Source: Mycosarcoma maydis
Taxonomy: Eukaryota; Basidiomycota; Ustilaginomycetes; Ustilaginales
Direction: 5' to 3'
NCBI RefSeq assembly: GCF_000328475.2
Contig: NC_026482.1
Location: 1,302,001 to 1,366,000, forward strand
Length of the DNA stretch: 64,000 nucleotides
Shown here: piece by piece, positions 51,801 through 61,428 of the stretch
How positions within the stretch are numbered: position 1 is the first letter of the stretch
How the letters are laid out: every line of letters starts with the position of its first letter
Made by a program: the position numbers and the translations under genes
Notes under the pieces: generated by a model
The model's database searches: none
What the model saw: the letters and a program-made list of their open reading frames with translations, nothing else
Told to the model about the DNA's origin: nothing

Positions 51801-51834
51801 TTCTTGATTCTTGATTCGTGATTCGTGATTGTCG
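51801..51834. repeat. Heptamer repeat (ATTCTTG/ATTCGTG)
   Basis: Two ATTCTTG units are followed by two ATTCGTG units, showing the heptamer drifting by one base within a single array. It lies about 350 nt upstream of the dioxygenase gene. Confidence 0.8.
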
Positions 51835-52185
51835 CGAGGTGTGGGTTATGGCGTGCTCCAAGCAGTCAATTGTTGCATCTGGTTTCCCGCATCCTCTGTG
51901 TTGCGTTCTACTACAAAGAGCTCAGTCGATCCTGATAAAGCGCCGGCCAAGACACGGACCTGTCGGTGTTTCACGGCGATCATGGACTGACGTGAGCATG
52001 GGGCTGACGCTTGTGCTCAGAGTTGGTTGGTACCGGCTAATCCATAGCTTAAACTCGACGCCGACGTCGCTATGACCTAGCAAAGCTCGAACATATAAAC
52101 AGCCACTCCCATGTGAGAGTGTCAGCGTGCTTGTCACACCTACCTCTTTTGACCATAGCCGCTGAGCGCCTCGATACTTGATACG

Positions 52186-53580
52186 ATGGCTCCAGTTGCA
52201 GTCAGCAACGTCAATCACCCAACCCATACCCTCAGCTTGAAGCGGGTCGCTTCGTCCAACATCACCTTTGCTCCCGCCAGCGAGCCGTATCAACGTCGAT
52301 TGAAACTGATAGAGAGCGACACGGATGAGTCAGAGATCACGTTCCCGCTTGTCCTAAGGCCCGTTCACCACGGCAGCGATCTGACAACAGAGCAGATTGT
52401 AGAGGCGGTCAAGCCACTCGCCCCAGTCGCTTCAGCTGATTACAAACCTTCCAAGCTGCAACAGCTGATGGACGCCCATGGCGGCGCAGTTCATTTCAAA
52501 GGATTGCCCATTCGCGATGCCGATGATTTCAGCAAGTTCATGCATGCTCTAGCCGGAACGCTACCACCTGGCGCCGACGCTGGCGATAAAAACAATCTCC
52601 TCGTTCACCATGTGGACAAGGGTCTCATGGTCATTCGCCACACCATGGCGCCCAATGTGGCCACCGCCAACGAAGGGCCACCACACCAGTCCATTGGATC
52701 GCACAACGAGTATGGCCTCTCGACCCACTACCCCTCCATCATTGCCTTCTGCTGCCTCTCCGCCCCCACATCCGGCGGTCAGACGCCCATTGTTAACAGC
52801 CTTGCGCTGTACGATCGGCTTAAGTCAACTGTTCCAGGCTACATCGAAAAGATCCAGAGGCGCGGGCTGACATTCGTCATCCACCATCCAGTAGCAAAGG
52901 TGCAGGGTAGTGTGCAGGGCAACAGCCTTTACAATGCCGATTCGTTCGGTCCTACTCCAGAGTCCAAGGTGGACTTGAGCAGTTTGAGCGACGAGCAAAA
53001 ACGGAAGCTCGTGGAGGAGAATATCCTCGAGCTTGCACGTGAAGGTGGATGGAACGTTGCTGTCGCTGGTGATGCTACAGGGGAAAGCGATGGAACACGG
53101 TTGGGAGCATGGCACCAAAGAGGATTCTCGTGGACATGGCTGCCCGATGGATCCATCAACGTCTTTCAGCGCGTCCCAGGTATCCGTATCCACCCAACGC
53201 TCCAGAAACCTGCCTACTTCAACAATGTCGGCAACCGATACGCTTACGCAAAACAACACGCATGTCTACATCCCCCGCACTACTCGGAAAAAATGAAGGA
53301 CTTCTTCCCTCCACCATCCTTCCCGCTGCCTGCTGGCCAAAGCAACCCAACCGAGGCACCGGAACAAGACGAACCCATCCCGCTCAACTGGCTCGAAGAA
53401 GCTCATCGTTGGACAGAACGCTTGCAGGCTCACGTTGAGTGGCAACAGGGCGACATCCTTGTCATCGACAATCTTGCAGTGCAGCACGCTAGAACTCCAT
53501 GGACAGGCCCACGAAAGCTTGTGGCTAGTCTGTGGGACCAGCGCTCGTATCTCGACAAAAACGCGCCTATTCGTTTCTGA
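52186..53580 (+). CDS. TauD/TfdA-like Fe(II)/2-oxoglutarate dioxygenase
   Basis: Single-exon gene of 464 residues, ATG at 52186. The double-stranded beta-helix core begins after about 70 residues. The first metal-binding pair is HNEYGLSTHYPSIIAFCC (H-x-E, near residue 174), followed by PTSGGQTPIVNSLALYDRL, a typical TauD strand. The distal His is in DILVIDNLAVQHARTPW (near 435), and the 2-oxoglutarate-binding Arg is probably in TGPRKLVASLWDQR. These residues are intact, so the enzyme is likely active. The family hydroxylates small molecules, including sulfonates, carnitine precursors and secondary-metabolite intermediates. No neighbouring gene indicates the substrate. There is no signal peptide, so a cytosolic enzyme is expected. 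Confidence 0.85.
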   Translation: MAPVAVSNVNHPTHTLSLKRVASSNITFAPASEPYQRRLKLIESDTDESEITFPLVLRPVHHGSDLTTEQIVEAVKPLAPVASADYKPSKLQQLMDAHGGAVHFKGLPIRDADDFSKFMHALAGTLPPGADAGDKNNLLVHHVDKGLMVIRHTMAPNVATANEGPPHQSIGSHNEYGLSTHYPSIIAFCCLSAPTSGGQTPIVNSLALYDRLKSTVPGYIEKIQRRGLTFVIHHPVAKVQGSVQGNSLYNADSFGPTPESKVDLSSLSDEQKRKLVEENILELAREGGWNVAVAGDATGESDGTRLGAWHQRGFSWTWLPDGSINVFQRVPGIRIHPTLQKPAYFNNVGNRYAYAKQHACLHPPHYSEKMKDFFPPPSFPLPAGQSNPTEAPEQDEPIPLNWLEEAHRWTERLQAHVEWQQGDILVIDNLAVQHARTPWTGPRKLVASLWDQRSYLDKNAPIRF

Positions 53581-53643
53581 GCTCCATCTTCATAGCTGCG
53601 TACTATCGAGAGAACTGTGTTGACGATGATGATGCATTGCTGT

Positions 53644-53675
53644 GTGTGTGTGTGTGGGGGGTGGGGGGGGGGGGG
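53644..53675 (+). repeat. TG repeat followed by G6-T-G15 tract
   Basis: A (TG)n run leads into six G, one T and fifteen G, between the convergent dioxygenase and mitochondrial polymerase genes. It has the potential to form a G-quadruplex. The exact G count may be affected by sequencing error. Confidence 0.8.
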
Positions 53676-53780
53676 TTATATGTGCGCGTGAATCGTGACT
53701 ACACAAATCTATTTTGTAAATGTTACATTAAGAGTGATCCATGGTGTACAGTGTAAGATGCAAGCGTGGCAGGAGACGGT

Positions 53781-56700
53781 TTAAGAGAAGAAGTACAATG
53801 AGCCCTTGATCTCGTTGACGTCGAACGAGCCTTTGGCAGGGATGGCAGGCAAGATGTCGGCGAGATCGACGAATTTGGCCTTGAACTTGGTCTCCCACTC
53901 CAAGTCCTTGTCCTTCTGAGATTTGCGAGCGCTTTTCCGCTTTGGTGCCGTCACTGGTGCCTCTTCGGCTTTGTCTGAAGCAAACTCGGATTCTTCGGCG
54001 AGATCCGCTTCGCTTGCATCTGCAGCGACATTGTCCAAGACTTCGTCTGCCTCTACGTCCGGTGCCTTGGTGGGTTTGGCAATCACCACATCGCCTATCT
54101 CGCCTTGCAGTTTGGCAAGCTGTTCCTCGGGCATGGCGAGGAGCGCCTCCGGTGGCGAAGTCACACCGGCAGTGCTAGCCACGTCCTGAGGCTCATCATT
54201 GCTGGCCTTGGACAAGCGTCCTCTTCGACGAGTGGCGGTTTGGAGTGAGACGACGGGCACCTTGTAACCTGCGTAGCGTTGAAGGAACTCTTCGCGCAAT
54301 CGGTACAAGATGTCCTGCGAATGCAGACGCACAAACGTCTCGCGGATCATGTCCGACATGGTGTCAATGTCAGCAGCATGCGTCCAGTACGAATCGTGCA
54401 CCGAGGCGAAAGTGAGGCCGGCGGCGTGACACTCGAGTGCAGTGAGGATCATGTGAGTCGCATCCAAGCTGTGGATAAAGTTGGGCGGGAAAGCCGAAGC
54501 CTGCTTGGCGGGCGACACCTCCGAGTTCGAGAGCGGATCGTGGATGAAGACAGTCTGCATGGCGGTCGAGACCTGCTTCTTCTTGCTCTTGCGGTACGGC
54601 TGCACCACGGGCAAGCCTAGTGCGGTGGTCCAGATGACAGACGTCATCTGCTCTTTAACGATACGGTCGGCTTTGGCCGGGTCTCGCGAAAAGCCGCGTG
54701 CGTCGGCACGCTTCAAAGTGCTTTCGTTGGGTTGGTAAGGTCGCGTAGCCTCCTCAAGCCTCTGAGCTGGAATTGACTTGGCGATCACTTTGGCAGAGAA
54801 GCTCAACCAATCCTGGATCTTTTGCGCTCCCGAGAAGAGATTACCGATACACGACATGATGACCTTGGCGAGAAAGCTGGCGGCGGCAAACAGGTCTTCG
54901 GCGGGCACATCGCCTCGGTCCGCAAGCTGACGCATGACTTGATTCTTGGCACCGATAAACGTGACACCATAGACGGTTGTCATGACGGTCTGCTTGACCA
55001 CCTTTCGCGTCACTTTGCCTTGAAGAATGCTGGCAAGACGCTCGCCCTTGGCTGCCTCTTCGTCGAGCACTTTGATGACCAGATCAGCGACACCCGAGTA
55101 GACGTCCGCGGGTCGCTCGCCGCGCGACAAGTTGACCTGCTTGGCACCGGCCAGATCTCCTCCGAGCGCAGCGTAGTGCTGGAGACCGTTGCAGGTACCG
55201 TCCTGGTGTACTGGCAGGCACGACTCGTAGGCTTCAGGTCCTTCAGCGTGCTCGAGGGCTGCTTTTAGCTCCATGCAGGCAGCAAGACACTGCCAGGGGT
55301 CGTCCGCCTTGAGCCACCAACAGTTGCCATCCAGCGGCCGTTCAACACTGTCTCGAATATCAGCTTCGTGATCGATGGCGAATTGCTCACGCTCACCAAA
55401 GCTGGCTTTGTCGTAACCGAAGACATTGGAGATGTGGATCCTCAACCATCGTAGACCTGCTTTGCCCAGTGGCTTGCTGTCGGCAAAGAGGAGCAGACCA
55501 CGGCAGAGATCGTTTCCGATATGGTTGAGATGCGGTGGCATCGGGTAGGCACGGCCTCGGAAGTCCATGTTGTGTGGGAAGTAGAAGCGCTCGCCGAGGT
55601 AAGCGCGTGCGATTTCAAGCTTGTAGTTGACATCGCAGCGCTGTGAGTGATTCGAGGCGCGTTGCTGATTCCACTGCTTGAGCCGTTGGAGATAGACGGA
55701 ACGAGCCTTGATGTCGTGGTCATAGTTGTCGGGCTTCTGCGGTTCGGGTACTTCCATCTCGACTGGTGGCATATCGGCGATGTCCTTACCAGAGTTCCAG
55801 ACCTCAAGCATGACATCAAAGATGGGTTTGTTGATCTTCCACGAAGTGTTGCCCAGGACATCCAGCGCAGCGAGGACCGTATCGAGGTCGCCATTATCCG
55901 AGGCGACGCGCAAGTACGAGCCCTGCTCGGCACTGTCCTTATAACGCATCGCACTCTGACGCACCGAATAGTATCCTCCCGAATCGTGCGAGGTCCATGG
56001 CTTTGGTGGGACAAGCATAGGCAGGTGGCGAGGATGCAAGGTCTCCTGAATGGAGTCCTTGTCGAGTCGCCTTGCGATGACCTCGTTGAGCTTGATGACA
56101 CCCAGCTTCTTACCACCAAGATATTGGTAGGTCGAGTAGAAGGCGGGTTGATCTTCTTCCCACAAAACGCCGTCACGGTCGGTGGCTTTGCGGTTGACCG
56201 TTGCGACATTCATGAGGTGCTGCACAAGATAGCTTCCTACGCGTGCCCGTACGGTCTGTGTCCAACTGGGAATGGAGGAGAGGACTCCCTCGTCCTCCTG
56301 TTGCTTCTGCCAAGCTTTGATCTCGCGACGAGCTGCGAGGTCGATCAAGCCACGCTTACGCAGCGTAGTTTGGGCAGTGTAAGCGTTCTGAAAAATCTTC
56401 GGGTTCTTGCGAACGATGTCCGAGTGATACTCCATCTCGATGGCGCGGCCGACCTGTAAAACAGCACGCGTAGTCTTCATACCGTCTGACACATCACCGT
56501 TGCCACTCATGCGCATCAGTTCGAGGATGGTGATGAGCGCAAGCTTTGAGGCAGGAAGGAGACGGAGGAAGGGTAGGATCTGCAGTTCCATCGGCAGCAT
56601 CGCCTTCCTGTCGTGCTTGTTTTCGTTGACTTCCTGGTCGAGGCGAGCCAGCTCTTGGTTGAGCGTCACTTGGAGCTTGTTGTACCAGTCCCACATCCAT

Positions 56701-58481
56701 CGCTGGAGCGGCTTGGACTGGAGCGCACCGGTGGTCTGTAAGCCAAGCTCCTCGAGCTTTTCGGCGGAATGCTCGAGACGCTTCCTGGCAGCTTCGAGTG
56801 CGCTGTGCTCGAGCCACTTTTGACGCTCGTATGGGTCGCTGATGTTTCGACGCGCCTCCTGAACGATGGAAAGATTTTCTTTCAACGAGGCAAGGTTGAA
56901 CGGAATTTCGCCAGCCTTGTTTTTTGGGTCCTGGCCGAGACGGCTTGCTTTCGAAGTGGTTTTGACGGCCAAAAGCTCGGGTACGTCGGCGAGCAAGTCG
57001 TTCTGTGCTGTTGAGTCGGTGGGTTTGACCTCGGAAAGGACTCTGCGACCATCGAGAATGCTCTGTACAGTCTCGAGCTCCTTAAGGATGCCACTTTCTC
57101 CCATCTGGTTGGCAACATGAATCAGGCTGCGAAGAACGAGATCTGCATCAACCTCACCTTCACGAGATTGGTCCACACTTTTGGAGCCGAGCGGGCCGTG
57201 AACATCGAGGTCTTCAGCCTTGTCGGGATTGAAGACCGACGAGGTGAGAATGCTGTCGAGACCAAACTCGGCGCGCTTGATGGAGAGGACGAGGTCGTCG
57301 AGGGCGGGAGCGGAAGACGGATAACGACCTGAACGTTGCAAAGCGACAACACCGCGGGCCATGGTGGCGAAAGTGGCGGGGTTAGGCTTGGGGTCGGGCG
57401 AAGGAGGCTGGTCGTTGTGAAGTGGGGCGGCAGCTGCTTGCATGTCGCGCCAGAGCTGCCAAGCCCGATTGAGCCATTCTGCTGTTCCATCCAGAGACTC
57501 TGCTTGATACGCCTTGCGAAAGTAGGCTTGGAGCATGGAATTGTACGTCCAGATCTCAATAGGAGATTGGTATTGGCCAAGCTCGCCTAGGTCCTGGTGC
57601 CAATCGTTCTGATCGATGATGCCCTGCGCGAGACGCTTTCGCAGCTCCCACAACTCACGTGAGCGAGCGGTAGCTTGACTGCGAAGGTCGGTGAAGACCT
57701 TGTGTGCACGGCTGATGAGGCCGGTACCGAGACAAGCTTTGAGGATGCTGACAAACTCGACGGCTCTGGATGCTGGGTAGAAAGTCTCGTCGTTGCTGCT
57801 CATGGTGAGGCCAGACAAGTCGCCAAAGGAGAGCCCATCGATGCGCGAGTCGAGCATGGCGGAGGTGGCGGCGACAGGGGTCTCGGATCTTCGTTTTGGT
57901 GCGAATTGCTTTCGCAAGAGATACGAGCGTTCGGCAACATCGGGTGGTAAGGGAGTGGGAAGGCGTGTGAGAGGGGAGCCAGAAGCAAAGGCGTACGGCA
58001 TGAAGCGAGAGCGACGGTCGTTGCTTTGGGAAGAGGCGGCAGCAGCAGCAGAAGAAGAAGAAGAAGAAGAAGAAGGGGAAGAGGAGATCGATGCTGTTAC
58101 CGATGACGGCGGTGACAATGAACCCGAAGCAGAGGAGTTGGCATCTACTTGCTGCTGCTGTGTTGGTAATGTGGAGGATGAAACGGAGGGATGCTGGTCG
58201 TGATGGTCACGATGTAGCTCTGCAGCGGGACTTGCCTGGCTACGAGGGCCTTTTGTGCTAAAGCAGAATGCAGAGACTGCTCTTGAGCAAGGGAACGAAG
58301 AAGAAAATGGCGTCCATGAAGCTGAAGTGGGAGTTTGGCGCATCCGTCTTGCTGGTGACAAGAGCAAGGAAGAGGAGAAGGCGGAGGAAGAAGAGGAAGG
58401 AGAAGAAAAAGGCGACAACGACGACGCAGCGGTGGCGACCGACGACGACCTGCGAATAAGCGCAGCTTGCTTTGCGATCAT
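53781..58481 (-). CDS. RPO41: Mitochondrial DNA-directed RNA polymerase (T7-like)
   Basis: Single-exon gene of 1566 residues. The ATG at 58481 (MIAKQAALIRRSSSV) starts a Ser/Arg-rich mitochondrial presequence; the further upstream frame has only TTG. Residues 30-170 are Ser-rich low complexity. A helical, PPR-like N-terminal region follows, then the T7-family polymerase domain. Motifs seen: RGRAYPMPPHLNHIGNDLCR (near 970), motif A VHQDGTCNGLQHYAALGGD (near 1092), the palm/fingers stretch KEQMTSVIWTTALGLPVVQP, and motif C ASVHDSYWTHAADI (near 1364), carrying the second catalytic Asp. The protein ends SLYFFS, like other Rpo41 proteins. It transcribes mitochondrial DNA with a TFB1M/Mtf1-like factor. 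Between motif C and the C-terminus is a roughly 110-residue acidic, Ala/Glu-rich stretch not typical of the yeast enzyme. Confidence 0.94.
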   Translation of the reverse strand: MIAKQAALIRRSSSVATAASSLSPFSSPSSSSSAFSSSLLLSPARRMRQTPTSASWTPFSSSFPCSRAVSAFCFSTKGPRSQASPAAELHRDHHDQHPSVSSSTLPTQQQQVDANSSASGSLSPPSSVTASISSSPSSSSSSSSAAAAASSQSNDRRSRFMPYAFASGSPLTRLPTPLPPDVAERSYLLRKQFAPKRRSETPVAATSAMLDSRIDGLSFGDLSGLTMSSNDETFYPASRAVEFVSILKACLGTGLISRAHKVFTDLRSQATARSRELWELRKRLAQGIIDQNDWHQDLGELGQYQSPIEIWTYNSMLQAYFRKAYQAESLDGTAEWLNRAWQLWRDMQAAAAPLHNDQPPSPDPKPNPATFATMARGVVALQRSGRYPSSAPALDDLVLSIKRAEFGLDSILTSSVFNPDKAEDLDVHGPLGSKSVDQSREGEVDADLVLRSLIHVANQMGESGILKELETVQSILDGRRVLSEVKPTDSTAQNDLLADVPELLAVKTTSKASRLGQDPKNKAGEIPFNLASLKENLSIVQEARRNISDPYERQKWLEHSALEAARKRLEHSAEKLEELGLQTTGALQSKPLQRWMWDWYNKLQVTLNQELARLDQEVNENKHDRKAMLPMELQILPFLRLLPASKLALITILELMRMSGNGDVSDGMKTTRAVLQVGRAIEMEYHSDIVRKNPKIFQNAYTAQTTLRKRGLIDLAARREIKAWQKQQEDEGVLSSIPSWTQTVRARVGSYLVQHLMNVATVNRKATDRDGVLWEEDQPAFYSTYQYLGGKKLGVIKLNEVIARRLDKDSIQETLHPRHLPMLVPPKPWTSHDSGGYYSVRQSAMRYKDSAEQGSYLRVASDNGDLDTVLAALDVLGNTSWKINKPIFDVMLEVWNSGKDIADMPPVEMEVPEPQKPDNYDHDIKARSVYLQRLKQWNQQRASNHSQRCDVNYKLEIARAYLGERFYFPHNMDFRGRAYPMPPHLNHIGNDLCRGLLLFADSKPLGKAGLRWLRIHISNVFGYDKASFGEREQFAIDHEADIRDSVERPLDGNCWWLKADDPWQCLAACMELKAALEHAEGPEAYESCLPVHQDGTCNGLQHYAALGGDLAGAKQVNLSRGERPADVYSGVADLVIKVLDEEAAKGERLASILQGKVTRKVVKQTVMTTVYGVTFIGAKNQVMRQLADRGDVPAEDLFAAASFLAKVIMSCIGNLFSGAQKIQDWLSFSAKVIAKSIPAQRLEEATRPYQPNESTLKRADARGFSRDPAKADRIVKEQMTSVIWTTALGLPVVQPYRKSKKKQVSTAMQTVFIHDPLSNSEVSPAKQASAFPPNFIHSLDATHMILTALECHAAGLTFASVHDSYWTHAADIDTMSDMIRETFVRLHSQDILYRLREEFLQRYAGYKVPVVSLQTATRRRGRLSKASNDEPQDVASTAGVTSPPEALLAMPEEQLAKLQGEIGDVVIAKPTKAPDVEADEVLDNVAADASEADLAEESEFASDKAEEAPVTAPKRKSARKSQKDKDLEWETKFKAKFVDLADILPAIPAKGSFDVNEIKGSLYFFS

Positions 58482-60524
58482 ATTGATATCTATAGGGGAG
58501 GTAAGCGTTACCCAAACCGATGTCAAGCAAGATAGTGATACAATCGAGGTCTTGTAGCCGATGTTCGGAGCAGCCGGAACGATGGGCTAGGATCGGGATT
58601 GCGTCTTCGAGCCAAAGGAGCTTTGCGTGGGAATGTGCTGCTGGCTGTCGCCTTGGCCGTACAGGTGGTTGTGATAGATTTTCGCTTGCTTGCGAAAGAG
58701 AACCTGATTCGTGAGGATGCGCGGGTGATCCGATACGTTGGGATGGATGGAGAGGCACGAAGAGGACGATGACGAGACTGGCTAGTGAAGAAAAAGTCGG
58801 CCATGCCTTTCTTCGTTCTCCTCTCGGCTTTGCTGAGTCTAACGCAGACCACACGACCAGAAATTCTTCTTCTGGTTCTCTCCCGGTTTGCAGCTAAAAA
58901 AAAATCTCAGGGAAAAAATGCCGCTTCCAGCTGCTAGGCAGAGCTGCTCACCTCCACAGCATAAGTTAGCTCATACTTTGATTTCTCAAAACTTTTTTTA
59001 TTTTCGCAGCTCAGTCAGCCAAGTCCAGGTCTGCAAAACCGATTTTTTTTTCCCCCCTGGTTTACATCTGTAAAAGTTTTCAGATCGGGAAACATCCACA
59101 ATTATCTTTTCGATTGGTGATCCGTTGATCTTGTGAACGCGTGACTTGCTCATTTGGTTTGATTTTTCGATTTTATACTGACCACGATCTCAAATCGTGA
59201 ATGGGGCGGATTGTTCCACGTTCGGTGGTTCCACGTTCTTGGTCTGAGATTGTCTGATGCGATGCCTCCACAATCTAAGTCAGAACGCCAAGGTGCACAT
59301 TCACGATCATAAACAGAGCGCAGATCGAGCAACATGCGGCATCGATTTTGTGGCTGCAGGTGGTATCGTTGCGCTGTGTAGTGGGCGTCTGCTTACCTTT
59401 GCGAGCCACTTAAATGCAACGGCAACTGTGAACCGTCCAGCTGCGAGAAGCGCGGCATGGGTTGCCGGTGGCGCACTTAAGTTCGGACGGGTCCAATCGC
59501 GATCGCGGAGCCATGCCGGAGTGTCGCTCCGCAATGAGAGTACAGGGCAACCAGATGCATGGTTTCAAACGTGATTACCCGGCAAGCAGCACAGCCCATC
59601 CCTGTAAGTTAGTAGAACTGTGGATGGGCTGTGTTCACGATTACTGAATTTGGGTCGGATCAACAGCCGATTGCCAAGTTGACTTGGAATGTCCGATTCT
59701 CTGCGACCAAGCAGACATGAGACGGCGTTTCCGATCCAAGCTTCTACATCGAAGCATTTCATTGCCGAGAAGGGATGGCGAGCCTGCCTATTTTGGTCTT
59801 GCCACAGCCCTTTCCGTCGACCAAGCACTCACAACTCACGACTGGCCTGTCGGCTGGCTGAAATTTCAAAAGATAAAAACAGCGTCACGGCGCGCTCCAT
59901 GTGCTGTTTCGAGAAATATCGAATATCGAATATCGAACTTGAAACTCAAGACTAACTTATCGAAAAAGTGGAGCCCAACAAGCACAAGCACGAAGCAACG
60001 TCACGTCAAGACGGACGCATCCCAAGCTCACGATTCTGAATCACGAATATCGTTCGTTGGGCGTGAATCGTGAATCACCAAGGCGTTGAAATTCGATTGA
60101 ATGCAACCGCCCACATGCTCCCCTAAGCCCTTTGTTTCATCTCGCTCAACCTCGCCACTGCCTTGATCAACACCCACCACCGCATTCCTAGATTCTCAAA
60201 CACTACCGGCCCCATCTCATCGCCTTTTGGTTTTGGAAGTCAGGAACAAGCAGCATCATAGCAAGTCGACGCACCAACGAGCCCAAGTTACAGCCAATCG
60301 ACATTCAGCTTTCCTCCGCTTCGCTCGACGGCCGAATCCTCCTCCTCTCTGTCTGGAACGTGCGCACAACCATTGTAGGACTCGACACCGATCGTCTCAC
60401 TTGTCCCAGCCAGACGTCTGCACCGCTCAGCACCTCTCGCATCGCTAGGAACAGACATCCCTTTTCGTTTCCATCGCAAACAGCTACACTGTCTTGTTGA
60501 TCATCTTTGCTCCCGCCGCTCAGC
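58482..60524. other. Intergenic region between divergent RPO41 and Rho2-type genes
   Basis: About 2 kb without a gene. It contains A/T tracts near 58896-58919, 58990-58999 and 59042-59056, tandem ATATCGA units near 59918-59937, and heptamers at about 60043-60078. The stretch 60120-60524 is pyrimidine-rich and likely the Rho2-type leader. Confidence 0.5.
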
Positions 60525-61169
60525 ATGGCACCGGCAGCAATTCGTAGGAAGCTCGTAATTGTCGGCGACGGTGCTTGCGGCAAGACGAGCTTGCTTTGCG
60601 TCTTTGCCATTGGCGAGTTCCCGCAAGAGTATGAACCCACCATCTTCGAAAACTACGTCGCCGAGATCCGCCTTGATGGCAAGCCTGTCCAGCTGGCGCT
60701 ATGGGACACCGCGGGTCAGGAAGAATACGAGCGTCTTCGTCCACTCTCCTACTCACAAGCACACGTCATCTTGATCGCCTTTGCCATCGATACACCCGAC
60801 TCGCTCGAAAACGTGCAAGTCAAGTGGATGGAGGAGGTACGTCAAATATGCGGCCCCTCAGTGCCTGTGCTCCTGGTAGGCTGCAAGAAGGATCTTCGCG
60901 AAGATGCCATCGCTAAGGGCAAGCCGGTTCAGGGTCACTATGTAGAGAGACAACAGGCTAAACTGGTAGCAGCACAGATCGGCGCTCGATCGTATCACGA
61001 ATGCTCATCACTCAACAACCAAGGCGTCGACGCCGTGTTCGAAGCCGCGACGCGCGCGGCCATGCTTGTGCGCAATTCCGGTGCTTCTTCAGGAGGCGCC
61101 ATCTCGCAGAGCAAGACCAAGGAGGCATTACACAACGATGCTGGCTCTTGCAAATGTATCGTCCTCTAG
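60525..61169 (+). CDS. RHO2: Rho-family GTPase, Rho2 type
   Basis: Single-exon gene of 214 residues; the ATG at 60525 (MAPAAIRRKLVIVGDGACGK) is the first in frame. G1 is GDGACGKTS, the effector loop YEPTIFENYVAEI, G3 DTAGQEEYERLRPLSY, G4 GCKKDL (in place of TKxD, as in Rho proteins), and the Rho insert follows. The segments AHVILIAFAIDTPDSLENV and GVDAVFEAATRAAMLV match the fungal Rho2 branch better than Rho1 or Rho3. The C-terminus CKCIVL is a CaaX box ending in Leu, predicting geranylgeranylation, with an extra cysteine for palmitoylation. Rho2 proteins act at the plasma membrane in cell-wall integrity and polarity. Assignment to Rho2 within the Rho family is from remembered sequence features. 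Confidence 0.85.
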   Translation: MAPAAIRRKLVIVGDGACGKTSLLCVFAIGEFPQEYEPTIFENYVAEIRLDGKPVQLALWDTAGQEEYERLRPLSYSQAHVILIAFAIDTPDSLENVQVKWMEEVRQICGPSVPVLLVGCKKDLREDAIAKGKPVQGHYVERQQAKLVAAQIGARSYHECSSLNNQGVDAVFEAATRAAMLVRNSGASSGGAISQSKTKEALHNDAGSCKCIVL

Positions 61170-61428
61170 AAATCTCTCTTGTGCTTCGTCTTGTCGACCC
61201 TTGTCCTAGCTCGCTCTCGTCTGCCTTTCCATCGTACAGTCGCTCTCCCTGCATTTTGTCCCTCATTCTCCCATGTACTACTTGAGCGGCGTCTCCGCTC
61301 GTCCATCTCAGTTCTCGAAATGCCCAAAACAGGAACCTTTTCAGTACAAGCAGCAGACGTGATGCACCTTGCTTGCATTTCTGTATTGTAATCGCGCACA
61401 CCGTGACGGTAAGCTGAGCAGCCGCTCG

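Larger units (their letters stand above)
50330..52185. other. Intergenic region between divergent GAPDH and dioxygenase genes
   Basis: No confident gene is seen. The GAPDH side has poly-A/T tracts (50779-50801). A minus-strand frame at 50971-51216 has protein-like composition but no ATG. A (CAG)14 microsatellite lies at 51414-51455 and heptamers at 51388-51402 and 51801-51834. Confidence 0.45.
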
